DNA from: Heliopora coerulea
Taxonomy: Eukaryota > Cnidaria > Anthozoa > Scleralcyonacea > Helioporidae
Assembly (NCBI GenBank): GCA_030142905.1
Contig: JASJOG010000012.1
Coordinates: 935,001 to 999,000, forward strand
DNA length: 64,000 nt
Reading direction: 5' to 3'
Part shown: piece by piece, positions 55,365 to 64,000 of the stretch
Position numbering within the stretch: position 1 is the stretch's first letter
Layout of the letters: every line of letters begins with the position of its first letter
Program-made: the position numbers and the translations under genes
The notes under the pieces: generated by a model
What the model was told of the DNA's origin: nothing
What the model saw: the letters and a program-made list of their open reading frames with translations, nothing else
Database searches by the model: none

Positions 55365-56805
55365 CAGTTGAACCCGTATATAACGGCCACCCTCGGGACT
55401 TTGAAAAGTGGCCACTTAATACAGGTGCCCGCTTAATACAGGATGACCGAAAATACTCCATGAGGGGCGACTTGGGCGTGGCCAAATATCACCAACATCT
55501 CATTCAAGAAAAGAATAAGACAAGCAGTACTATTTCAAACAATTTGTATTATAGATATAACATTTAAATGAAAGGTACTAGTAACGATAGAATATATAAA
55601 CCTAATGTCTTAAGGGAAAACAATTCTTTGCTTAACATACAATGTTTCTGTGACATGATATACAGCTCACAGGTTCGTAGGTAATAAAAGGCAATAATTA
55701 CTGCAACGTTAAAAAGTCAGACAAATATGTCTGGCGTATCGGCTTTTGAAGCTTTTGTTTATAGAGCAAGTCGTTAACTGTCGACATTGCCAGTACTTTC
55801 TTGCTGAGAGAAAGACATTTACGCTTCTTATTAGACATCGCAGATGAAGTAACGTCCAAAAGTAATCACAGGCTGCGCCTTGAGCAGTATTGTTTGGGTT
55901 CAGCTAAATACTGGAACACATTTGTCGGCTTTTTGACACCTACATCACTGGCGGAAGCTTTGAATGACACTCTGTTGTCGCTACACTGTTACAATTCTGT
56001 CTGAAATTAAAATGTCTATCGAACTTTTTCACGTAGATTCTTATATTCGCGGGTACCATGCATACATGGGTATTTGGGAGCCGAAGGTCCATGAGTTGTT
56101 TGAACTGAAACGAGAGTCGCAAAATAAAAAGACACGAATGCTGTTGCAGTTGCTCGCCAAAAACCTAAATCAAGATCAACAAGATCTGTTTGCCGCAAGA
56201 CTGCTTCAAAACCATATTCTCACCATAACGCAATGATGGACAATTACGAAGTGATCGGTTGATGGCATTATGGCTAACCAAATTTTTGAAACGGCCAACA
56301 AACAGTGGAAAAGTTGTTGTAAAGGGCAAGCGCGTTAACAGAGGTGGAGGTTATCGCCTGGAAATTTCCTACAAGTATACGTTTGAAGGCGATTCATTTT
56401 CAATCAAATGGCTGAAGAACAACCTAGCTAAAGAGAAGTTTCGAGTAGAGAATAGCGACACTGAACTGCATGCTAACAATCAATAAATGTTATACAGTGT
56501 AGTTATATAGGAAATGTTTTGTTTGCTCGCAATGTTGACAGATCACTTGAACAGAATAAAGTCCATATAAAATGTGATATGCGTGTTTACCTAAATATTC
56601 TCGGGTTTCATTTCGAGGGTGGCCGCTTAATACAGGTAAAAATAATAACAAAAGACAGACATGGGAGAGGCAAACTGTGGCCGCGGCCGCTTAATACAGG
56701 TGACAAATATAGTATTTCTATAGAAAAAACATCGGGACTTTGAAAACTGGCCGCTTAATAGAGGGTGGCCGCTTAATACAGGGCCGTTATATACAGGTTC
56801 AACTG
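55365..56805. mobile_element. TA-flanked DNA element carrying a HIRAN-like fragment, unit C only
   Basis: The ends CAGTTGAACCCGTATATAAC and its near reverse complement (GTTATATACAGGTTCAACTG) are flanked by TA at 55363-55364 and 56806-56807. Units A and B have the empty site (AACTACACATTAAG). Length 1,441 bp. The subterminal phrase CCGCTTAATACAGG recurs at least five times, at both ends. TA duplication and CAGTTGAACC tips suggest a Tigger/pogo-like member of Tc1-mariner. No DDE transposase is seen; the interior holds HIRAN-like coding relics. Confidence 0.84.
55801..56486 (+). pseudogene. HIRAN-like coding relic inside the unit C element
   Basis: The first part (55801..56004: LRERHLRFLLDIADEVTSKS, YCLGSAKYWNTFVGF) is unrecognised. 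The second (about 56028..56236) reads YIRGYHAYMGIWEPKVHELF and LKRESQNKK. After frame changes the third (56259..56486) reads KVVVKGKRVNRGGGYRLEIS and YKYTFEGDSFSIKWLKN. The G-Y-H-A-Y-x-x-I-W-x-P start and the R-V-N-R-G-x-G-Y-x-L-E-I end fit HIRAN-like domains seen in many invertebrate predicted proteins. At least two frame changes break it. Domain call is by eye. Confidence 0.52.
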
Positions 56806-56807
56806 TA

Positions 56808-57978
56808 TTAAGATTATTTTGAAACCGATCCGCGTTTTTGAACGAATGCTACTTGTACACAACCACTGACCAATACAACTGAACTGCGGGCGCTTGAGCA
56901 ATGTTCCCATTCTTGGCTAGAGGCAGTGCCAGAGGCGGAGGCAGAGGGGGCCACAGCCCCCCGTTGGGAAATTTTAGCCCCCTGTCGGGGAAAATTAACA
57001 ATTCATCGGTTATTTTTTCGCTGATGATAGCAAATTTATATATTGCACAAACTGTTAGTACTTGTTGATTTAGCCATGAAAGATAATAGACTCTTCTCTT
57101 CATGTCAGATCGAAGAGTAAACTGTCTCACGTCCGTTGTTGGAATGATTCTTACGAAAAATAACATGTTTTCTACCTCCAAATAAGGAAATTATAAAGTG
57201 GCGTGGTCCTGGCCTCTCTCGTTTAGCCCCCCCTTACAGGGAGGTTAGCCCCCTGTGTCGGGGAATTTCTGGCGCCACCCCTGAATTCTTAGTTGTTAAA
57301 CATGAAACATTGATATGATCAGCCGTTCAAAAGTCTCAAATGGAGAGAAAGCTGCAGAAATTGGCGCATACGTTAATCCTTTCATGCATGCGATTGTCGT
57401 ATAACAAATGACAAGAACTTAAATAAAATAACAAAGCAAAAACTAACGGGAGGAAAAATGGGAAAAAAATCATGTATGAAAGCAGTCTGCGTCTCCTTGA
57501 TCATTATTCTTTTGGTCTATTTTATTTGTCTGTTTGTCTTATATTGCAATGCTAATTCAATTGCATTTCAGTCTTTCATTAACAAACTTTAAACCATCTG
57601 AATTTTGTAAAATCAACACGTTCCTTGAATATTTTGTTGTGATAATGGTTGTATGTCTAGAAAGCCGCAGAAACTTACTTGCTCAGCAAGGACTTCCCTC
57701 TCGACTCATAAGCAAGTGTTAATCTGATCACGATTGTAACACGAGATTTAAACTCGGGTGGAAAGTGAAAAGCTAGACGTTCTCGAAGGCCACAAGGGAT
57801 GAAAGGCCTCGAGGGTGGAAGACCGCGAGAGTTGGAAGGCCAAGAACGTGAAAGCCCATGATGTTGGAGGGACACAAGGGATGGCTGACTACGAGGCTTG
57901 ATAACGAAGAGCGCAATGCCCCCGTGGGGTACATAGAGATCGTATAAGACGAGAGGGGGTAAGTGGGCCGTAAATTAG
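56808..57978. other. Convergent intergenic region, unit C
   Basis: Equivalent of 14533..15703 in A. A GC-rich MITE-like edge pair (CAGAGGCGGAGGCAGAGGGG near 56932 and GGCGCCACCCCTG near 57270) is clearer here than in A, but no target duplication is evident. No gene is recognised. Confidence 0.45.
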
Positions 57979-57986
57979 AGTCAAAC

Positions 57987-58611
57987 CAGCGAACTCGATT
58001 TCCATATCTGGAATGCTAACTGGCCAATGAAATGTGAAGCCAAGATGACTGCCCAGGGAGGCCAATTTTGTACGTCAGTTTTAGTCTCCCACGCGACTTT
58101 TTACACTTTCCTGAAAAGTTTTTGAAAATGCACACAAAACCTGTCTTCAAAAGACAGAAATGAGTTTAAGAATTTCAAATATATTTCGACAAAGTCAAAC
58201 CGAGTTACAGGTTATATATTTTCACGAAAAAAAATTACCAAACTATCGAGAAACCTGATAAAACAGCCTCGAAAAACTACTTTAGGAAACTACCAAAACG
58301 CACGTCCTCTTTTTACCGTTAGTTTACCATCTTCAGACAATTTAGTACACTTTTAATGCCACACGGCAATAACGAATCCTTTTAAACACTCGCTTATATG
58401 AAATTGGTCCAGAAATGTTTCGTGTGAACACTTTTTCTATGGTTGGAAATGTTTTCGAAGTCGAAGCAAACAAAAACTGAAGATTAAAGTCGTGTAAAGG
58501 ACTGGAACTGACGTACAAGATTACCCTCCATCGACGGCAATCTTGGCTTCACTTTTTGCCCGGGCAAATGTCTAAGAGTTGGCATTTCAGATATGGAAAT
58601 CGAGTTCACTA
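57987..58611. mobile_element. hAT-like non-autonomous element, unit C
   Basis: Same element and site as 15712..16367, 625 bp, with about 30 bases deleted near 58520. The flanks AGTCAAAC/AGTAAAAC are decayed at one base, and the right tip has changed to CACTA. Confidence 0.82.
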
Positions 58612-58633
58612 AGTAAAACTGAACGCCGCCACT

Positions 58634-59384
58634 TTGAGCAAATTATTGGGCGAGGGCAATTTGTTCCTCTCCAGGCCCTTTTTCGTCTGTTGAAGATCCT
58701 CAAGGTCGAACAACTGATATTTATGGAATTGTTCGTGTTTGTTTTCGTTAATTGTAAAGCAGAAATACAGTTCCTCTGGTTATTAGTCGGCCATTATCGT
58801 TATTATAGCCTAAATTGTTTTACATTCCTTTTTTTTTTTTAAAAACACAACAAAAAACAAAAACATGAAACTAAAGTTTAGTGGCCTTTGACCATGACCT
58901 TGAACCTTTTCATCCGGGGTTAGTTTGATTTGTTCTCCGCAATTTATCCATTATGACAGCCTTCAATTTGTTTCCGGTCTCCTCTAGTTAATATATGAGT
59001 GGTGGTAGGTCAGGTGAGCGGAAAAGCCATCAGAGGTGAAGGGTTACGAGTTATCGAAGAAAACCATGATTAACTACGAATGGTTAAATACTTTATTACA
59101 CAATTTAAATGATTATCACGAGTTAAATGATAATTCCACATGTACGTTAACAATCTGAACGATGTATGCGACGTAATGGTTGAATTGATAACTTCGGGCC
59201 CTAAATGAGATTAATTATTACTACGGCCGTTGAATCGCGCTTATCTGACATACTACAATTTTCGCTCCAGATCCTGGGAGTATTCACAAAAATTCGTTTA
59301 CGCTGACTTAATCTAACTGTTTTCTTAAGAAAATTTGTTTAACTACCACCGACAAAAAACCCCAGAAACTAAAAGAAAGTTTTT
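58634..59384. other. Extra 751 bp in unit C
   Basis: Lies between CGCCGCCACT and CAAAACCACTTTTAAAC, which are joined directly in A and B. It contains a T10/A-rich patch near 58831 and no recognised gene or terminal repeats. It may be an insertion in C or a deletion shared by A and B. Confidence 0.55.
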
Positions 59385-59713
59385 CAAAACCACTTTTAAA
59401 CTAGTTTTCCTGTTCGTAATAGATTTCGAAGGTCGCATTTCTGATTTCCTAATTTACAAGTTCTTTTTCGTCTCAAGCGAAATATTAACACCTTTTGTAA
59501 ACTCAAATTTTAACAGGAAACGCCTTGGTATTTATATAGTTTAATCGATGCTGCGTGGTAGTTCTCGACAAAAAAAAGTAGCAGGAAAAAGTAAATTTTT
59601 GTAGGCAACCAGACACTTCATTCTCCATGCCCTGATCAGAAGTCTGGGTATCGTCACCTTTTTAAGGCCAAGAGCATGGCTAACCTTCGCGTAAAAATTC
59701 TAGGCCCATGTCC
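59385..59713. other. 3' flank of the repeat-rich gene, unit C
   Basis: Probable 3' UTR and flank, with the A run reduced to 8 bases. No other gene is seen. Confidence 0.45.
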
Positions 59714-61896
59714 TTACCAAGCTCTCTCCCGGTTGTCACCAGGCTCCATTCGTTTTGGCGCTCGGTCGTATTCTTGTTCAATTGAACGTTTCCTACCACG
59801 GTTTTCAGTATCCAAACTTGCTACTCCTTGTTGGTTTCCCACCCCAATTTGGGAATCTTGATTCGGTCGAGGAGCTACGATGCTCATCAAAGGTTTGATA
59901 TTACCTTGCTCCCCAGATTTCGGCGGTCTTTCGCGGAGTTCGAATCGATCGGCAGTTCCCTGTTCGAACGTCTGGCTAAGGTCTGGTCTTTCATGAGAGT
60001 CGCGGTCTCGTGGACTTCTGTCAAAGTTCGCTCGATCTGGAGGACCATCGAGACGCGCCCTTTCATTCATGGGGTGTTGGAAATGAGTGTCGTGTGATGG
60101 TGAGTAATTATGATGTTCGTACGGACGACCGAAAGGCGTCCTTTGACTGCTACCTTCCAATGGTCTGGTGTCACGTGGAGGTCCACGTTCATTTGATCTG
60201 GCGTCTCGTGGAGGTCCACGTTCATTTGGTCTGGTGTCACGTGGAGGTCCACGTTCACTTGGTCTGGTGTCACGTGGAAGTCCACGTTCATTTGGTCTGG
60301 TGTCACGTGGAGGTCCACGTTCACTTGGTCTATCGCGAATTGGTCGGTCATCCGGGCGTCCCATTTCCGGTATGTTACGAAATACTGGTTCATCTGAGCG
60401 GCCTACATCTGGCCTTTCGTGATGTGGACGATCTCCGGTGCGTGACATGTCTTCTCTTCCATGCAATGGTCGGTCTCCAGGACGGACCATATCCGGTCTG
60501 TCATGTAACGGATGGTCTCCAGGAAGAGTCAAGTCTGGTCTGTCGTGTAATGGACGGTCTCCAGGCCGGGGCATATCAGGCCTATCATGCAGCGGACGGT
60601 CTCCACGACGGGTAATGTCTGGTCTATCGTGTAGTGGTCGGTCTCCGGAATAACCCATATCAGAGCGATCATGTAATGGACGTTCTCCGCCACGAGACAT
60701 ATCTGGTCTATCGTGCAACGGGTGGTCTTCATGACGCACCATATCTGGTCTGTCATGAAATGGACGGTCTTCAGGATGACGCATATCCGCTCGGTCGTTA
60801 GGGGGCCGGTCGTGAGGCGGCCTGTCGTGCGGCGGTCGGTCGTGCGGCGGTCGGTCGTGCGGCGGTCGGTCGTGCGGCGGTCGGTCGTGCGGCGGTCGGT
60901 CGTGAGGCGGTCGGTCGTGAGGCGGTCGGTCGTGAGGCGGTCGGTCGTGAGGCGGTCGGTCGTGAGGCGGTCGGTCGTGAGGCGGTCGGTCACCAAAGAT
61001 GCTCATATCTGGTCTTTCACGTAGCGGACGCTCTCCAGGACGGCTCCTGTCTGGTCTATCATGTAACAGACGGTCCCCAGAACGGGAGATATCAGGTCTA
61101 TCGTAGCGCGGCTCAAAATTTGGACCAGTACGAGGATTAGAATTTTGACGCCTAAACGGAGGAGCCTGAGCAGGCCGGTCGGGCGCTTGACCAGATATCC
61201 TGGAGTCAGGTCCTTCGGGACGAAGTTTCGTCTCGTGACCCGGCTCCCCACCCTCAAAAGAGTTCCTGTGAAACGGTTGACTCTCACCAGCTCCCTGCCG
61301 GTTCCGACGCCTTTGCTCTAACTCCCTTGCGTGGGTCTCGTAATCCCCAAGGATTCCGGGAGCAGAGGGATCAGAAACCCGACGTTCCGGCCTTGTACGA
61401 CTGTTGGCGGATCTCGGCGGGCTTACCCTCGGTGAGTCGTTATTTCTCATCATCAACTTTTCCCGAGGTCCGTGTTCGGAGTTTTGATCCTGTGGCACAG
61501 GTGGCCCACGTTGTTCTTTTCCGCTACGAATACTCTCATGGTCCCTTAGTGCCTGGTCCGGATGTCGCAATTCCGGTCGCGGTGGGCCAAACCCGGAAGG
61601 TCTGGGACCTAGTTCCCGCGAATGATCATTCATCCCACGAGGCCGAAAGTTTCGCCCATCATGGGGACCACCTGATGGGCCAGGGAAAGGCATGAATTGG
61701 TTGGGTGGAAATGGACCCGGAGGTCTAAAATTCATGCCCGGATCACGGTCTCCCGGCCCACCTCTCGGAAAGAAGTCGAAGCCAGGCCTTGGGCCTGGGT
61801 TAAATTGCGGACGATTGCCAGGCGGTGCAAACGGCGGACGCAGGTGAGGCCTGAGTTGGGCCTGATTGTGTGGTAGGTTTTCGTTTCTCTCAAAGC
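59714..61896 (-). CDS. Repeat-rich Arg/Asp/Pro/His protein, last exon, intact copy (unit C)
   Basis: The open frame is 727 codons after the TTTTAG acceptor ([17 protein letters not shown]...). The first ~250 residues are Pro/Gly/Arg-rich ([40 protein letters not shown]). Three tandem repeats follow: twelve 5-residue RPPHD units (60796..60991), about a dozen 14-residue units of DRPDMxRxGDRPLH type, and five 11-residue [11 protein letters not shown] units (about 60160..60330). The end is [20 protein letters not shown]. It has no folded domain; the composition fits a disordered nuclear RNA-associated tail. A DIDO/PHF3-type identity was considered but is not supported by any motif. Confidence 0.74.
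60796..60991 (-). repeat. 15-bp coding minisatellite (RPPHD units), unit C
   Basis: Twelve GGTCGGTCGTG[A/C]GGC units plus one variant (GTTAGG). The A/C variant splits the array into two homogeneous blocks, showing recent spread of each type. Unit A has three units and unit B has one. All lengths stay multiples of 15 bp. Confidence 0.92.
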
Positions 61897-61995
61897 CTAA
61901 AATAAAACAACTAAAGTTAACCAAGTTAACCACGTTTACAAACCGTTAAATTTCTCTCCTTTGTCCATGACTGTTCACCAGTCTTCCTAACGCAC

Positions 61996-62082
61996 CTGGT
62001 CGCGGAGGTCCAGCGTCTGACCGAGGGGGGCCTGCAGGTAGATCACGTGGTAGATTTAAGGCATTGTCGACGTTGCGGATCA
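61996..62082 (-). CDS. Repeat-rich protein, internal 87-base exon, unit C
   Basis: Acceptor TTCTTCACAG, donor CCAG|GTGCGT. Encodes IRNVDNALNLPRDLPAGPP and nine further residues, in frame with the exons on either side (junctions NE-V-IRN and PRP-G-FER). Confidence 0.72.
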
Positions 62083-63353
62083 CTGTGAAGAAACCAGAGG
62101 AAGACTCAGAGCCCGATTTTGTCGTTATCTATTCTCGAGAATTTTCGTTTCGCGGTTTCGAATTATGTTGTGTTTTGAACAAATTTTAAAACCATAATAA
62201 AACATAAGAGTTTAAAATCAGTTGTTCGGATCCAAGCTTTGTCATGGTACGTCACCTTTAAATTAGGTTGGATTTATTTTAAATCCATCCCTATATACAG
62301 GAAGAGAGCCGTCTTGACTCTGGGATATTTTTTTAGTATGTGTGTATATATGATTGAGAACTTGATGTTAGTAGATTAGTCTATGTAAAAGTGGGGCAAG
62401 GGCGTGGTTAGAATAAGTAGACAGGATGCCTATGTGGGAAAGGATGGGACCTTCTGTTCTTACGACCACTGTAGGACTTACGGGTTATGAAAAGAAAATC
62501 GACCCATCAACAGACTAGATAAAAAAGCTTTGCTTATTTGAAATTTTCCTTTGTCCCCAATGTTTCGTAGAATGGTGTTAACGGTCGTCAGTCGGCGCTA
62601 TTGAACGCCCCTTCATGCGAATGGCTGCGTGTCTATGCTAATTAATGTTACTTTCTATGCAAAAATTTTAAATGAACGTGACAGAAGCGTAAATGAGTGT
62701 CGATTGAATGAAAAGAATCTATTTTCGCGTTAATAAGTTGGAAGTAAATAATTTCGAAGTTGGCGTTAATGATGGTATATTTTTTGGTAAGGAACAGCAA
62801 GTGATGCAGAATCAGACACAGATACTAGCCAATCTCGAGAAATTAAGGCGAACATTTAGGAATTTTTTCATGTTTCAGTTCCTGCAATGAAACCTGACTT
62901 CAAAAAAAGCACGTATTTCATCCTCACGTGTACTTCACCCTCGCGTGTACTTCACCCTCGCGTGTACTTTATCTACGCGTGTACTTCATCCTCGCGTGTA
63001 TTTTATCTTCACGTTTACCTCACGCCCTAAGAAGAATTCCATGTTTTCCCTCGAATAAAGCCCTTCCTCAGCGGATCCACGGCTGATCCGTTCTGGTTAT
63101 GCCCCTCGCCAACGTAGCAAAAAGAAAAGGCACAAAACCCAAAATATTTTTACTAATAATCATTCATTCTAAATCATATCACCTCGATATGGATTATTTC
63201 CGGGCTTCAGCATTGACAGTTAGGGGTGTTAGTGGCCATATTTCAATTTACACCAAGTATATCACTGTTTTCCACAAAAAAATACCTGGAATCGTCAGTG
63301 GAGTGCCTCCCCCCTACAAAAATCGTGTCTGTACCCGCCAGTGAAATTCCTAC
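62083..63353 (-). other. Intron of the repeat-rich gene, unit C
   Basis: Includes the segment shared with A and missing from B, with the short open frame 62708..62890 (unrecognised) and the CGTGTACTTCA minisatellite at 62918..63025. No further exon is recognised. Confidence 0.5.
62918..63025. repeat. Minisatellite with CGTGTACTTCA units, unit C
   Basis: Six imperfect ~17-18 base units, homologous to 19711..19826 with small differences. Confidence 0.72.
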
Positions 63354-63563
63354 CTTCATTTTCAGGTCCTCTCGTCAGGCCTGGAACTGAGGCCCTGGTT
63401 CCACCAAGTCCTGGGATCGTTTCCGTCCCAGCGGGATAATTTCCCAGGACACCAGGGCGGCTACTGGGATCTAATGGGACGGAGTGTGCAGTCAATGAAG
63501 AGGATGGGGGTGGAATGTTGGAAGATGTTGTGGACTGGGCAGCAGGTAAAGCGAAACGAGCAC
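63354..63563 (-). CDS. Repeat-rich protein, 210-base exon, unit C
   Basis: The 70 codons are open between acceptor TTTTTTTTAG and donor AAG|GTAGGA. Encodes ARFALPAAQSTTSSN and PSSRPGVLGNYPAGTETIPG. No Met start is present, so the 5' exon(s) lie upstream; they are either unrecognised or beyond 64000. Confidence 0.7.
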
Positions 63564-63675
63564 CTAAAAAAAACGAGGAATTGTTAGGGAGACTACAGAG
63601 GATAATTTTTTAAAACGGGATGGATTACTGAATTTTAGGTGGTGATGGTCTTGTCGAGTAGTTATACTAGGGACT

Positions 63676-63802
63676 TTAACCCTTTGAGGGTCAGCGTCCT
63701 GTATACAGGACATCAAGAACAAAAGAACAATTGAAAGAACAAAGTGAAAACAATGAAAGAACAATGGACAAAAGAAATCGAATTCAACCTTTAAAGGGTT
63801 AA
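63676..63802. mobile_element. piggyBac-like MITE, unit C
   Basis: Same site and length as in A and B; ends TTAACCCTTTGAGGGTCAG and ACCTTTAAAGGGTTAA. Confidence 0.6.
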
Positions 63803-64000
63803 GCAATCGACCTTCTTGAGTCACGGACATCGGCCGGAAGATTTGATCAAAAGTTGTTTTTGATATTTGGGCAATGTGTTCTTTGAATAGAATTTTTTAT
63901 GCAAGCAAAGATGACAACTTTAAAATCCCAGGAGAGATCATAGTATGTCTAATCAGTGAGTCAGCGGTGAACTTAACAGACGTATGTTGACGTGGTAGGA
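63803..64000. other. Right edge of window, unit C
   Basis: Matches 20599..20790 of A, with a small insertion (TTAACAGA) near 63973. No coding signal is seen. Confidence 0.45.

Larger units (their letters stand above)
51247..64000. repeat. Segmental duplication unit C (right-truncated)
   Basis: Third tandem unit. The window ends at the point equivalent to about 20780 in unit A, so the small gene and FANCE of this unit are not visible. STELLO-like and the repeat-rich gene are both open here. The intron lacks the Crypton-like, DIRS-like and hairpin sequences of A and B and has about 1.4 kb of unrelated sequence (51456..52868) instead. Confidence 0.88.

Noticed and set aside
59714..63563. Repeat-rich gene as DIDO1/PHF3 or an SR-type splicing factor
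   Set aside because: Composition alone is suggestive, but no SPOC, PHD, TFIIS-like or RRM motif is visible in the exons present.
1..64000. CRISPR array or prokaryotic operon structure
   Set aside because: Spliced animal-type genes and transposons dominate. Tandem repeats are microsatellites, coding minisatellites or MITEs, with no spacer-repeat pattern.

Overview
The window is animal nuclear DNA, most likely from a cnidarian such as a coral or anemone. That assignment is inferred. Genes have introns with ordinary GT/AG splice sites, one gene is a convincing FANCE (Fanconi anaemia pathway), and another is a DUF288/STELLO-type Golgi glycosyltransferase-like protein. The transposon mix (DIRS-like, Crypton-like, LINE, mariner, hAT, Harbinger, piggyBac-like MITEs, tRNA-derived SINE) fits a non-vertebrate metazoan. 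I found no bacterial operons, rRNA, CRISPR array or convincing functional tRNA gene.

The main structure is a tandem segmental triplication. Unit A (1..~28992, cut at its left end), unit B (~28993..51246) and unit C (~51247..64000, cut at its right end) carry the same gene block in the same order: (1) STELLO-like exon 1 (+); (2) a large transposon-filled intron; (3) STELLO-like exon 2 (+); (4) a convergent Arg/Asp/Pro/His repeat-rich protein gene (-); (5) a small 89-90 residue protein (+); (6) FANCE (-); (7) a spacer with three related MITEs leading to the next unit. FANCE and the next unit's STELLO-like gene are divergent. Unit C ends before its small gene and FANCE.

Decay differs between units. 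STELLO-like is open in B and C (473 codons) but has a late stop in A. The repeat-rich gene is open only in C; A has a stop and a frameshift, and B has a stop, a frameshift and a 3' deletion. FANCE is open in A (572 codons) but broken in B by a 4-base deletion and an internal stop.

The STELLO-like intron is 13.4 kb in A, 8.6 kb in B and 3.0 kb in C, and transposons explain much of the difference. A alone has a 619-bp mariner-type element, a 5.3-kb LINE and a Harbinger-like element. B alone has a 5'-truncated LINE. C alone has a 1.4-kb TA-flanked element carrying a HIRAN-like fragment. A Crypton-like recombinase relic, a DIRS-like relic and a long hairpin are shared by A and B only. A 656-bp hAT-like element and a 127-bp piggyBac-like MITE are in all three and predate the duplications. 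Several insertions can be read base by base because another unit preserves the empty site.
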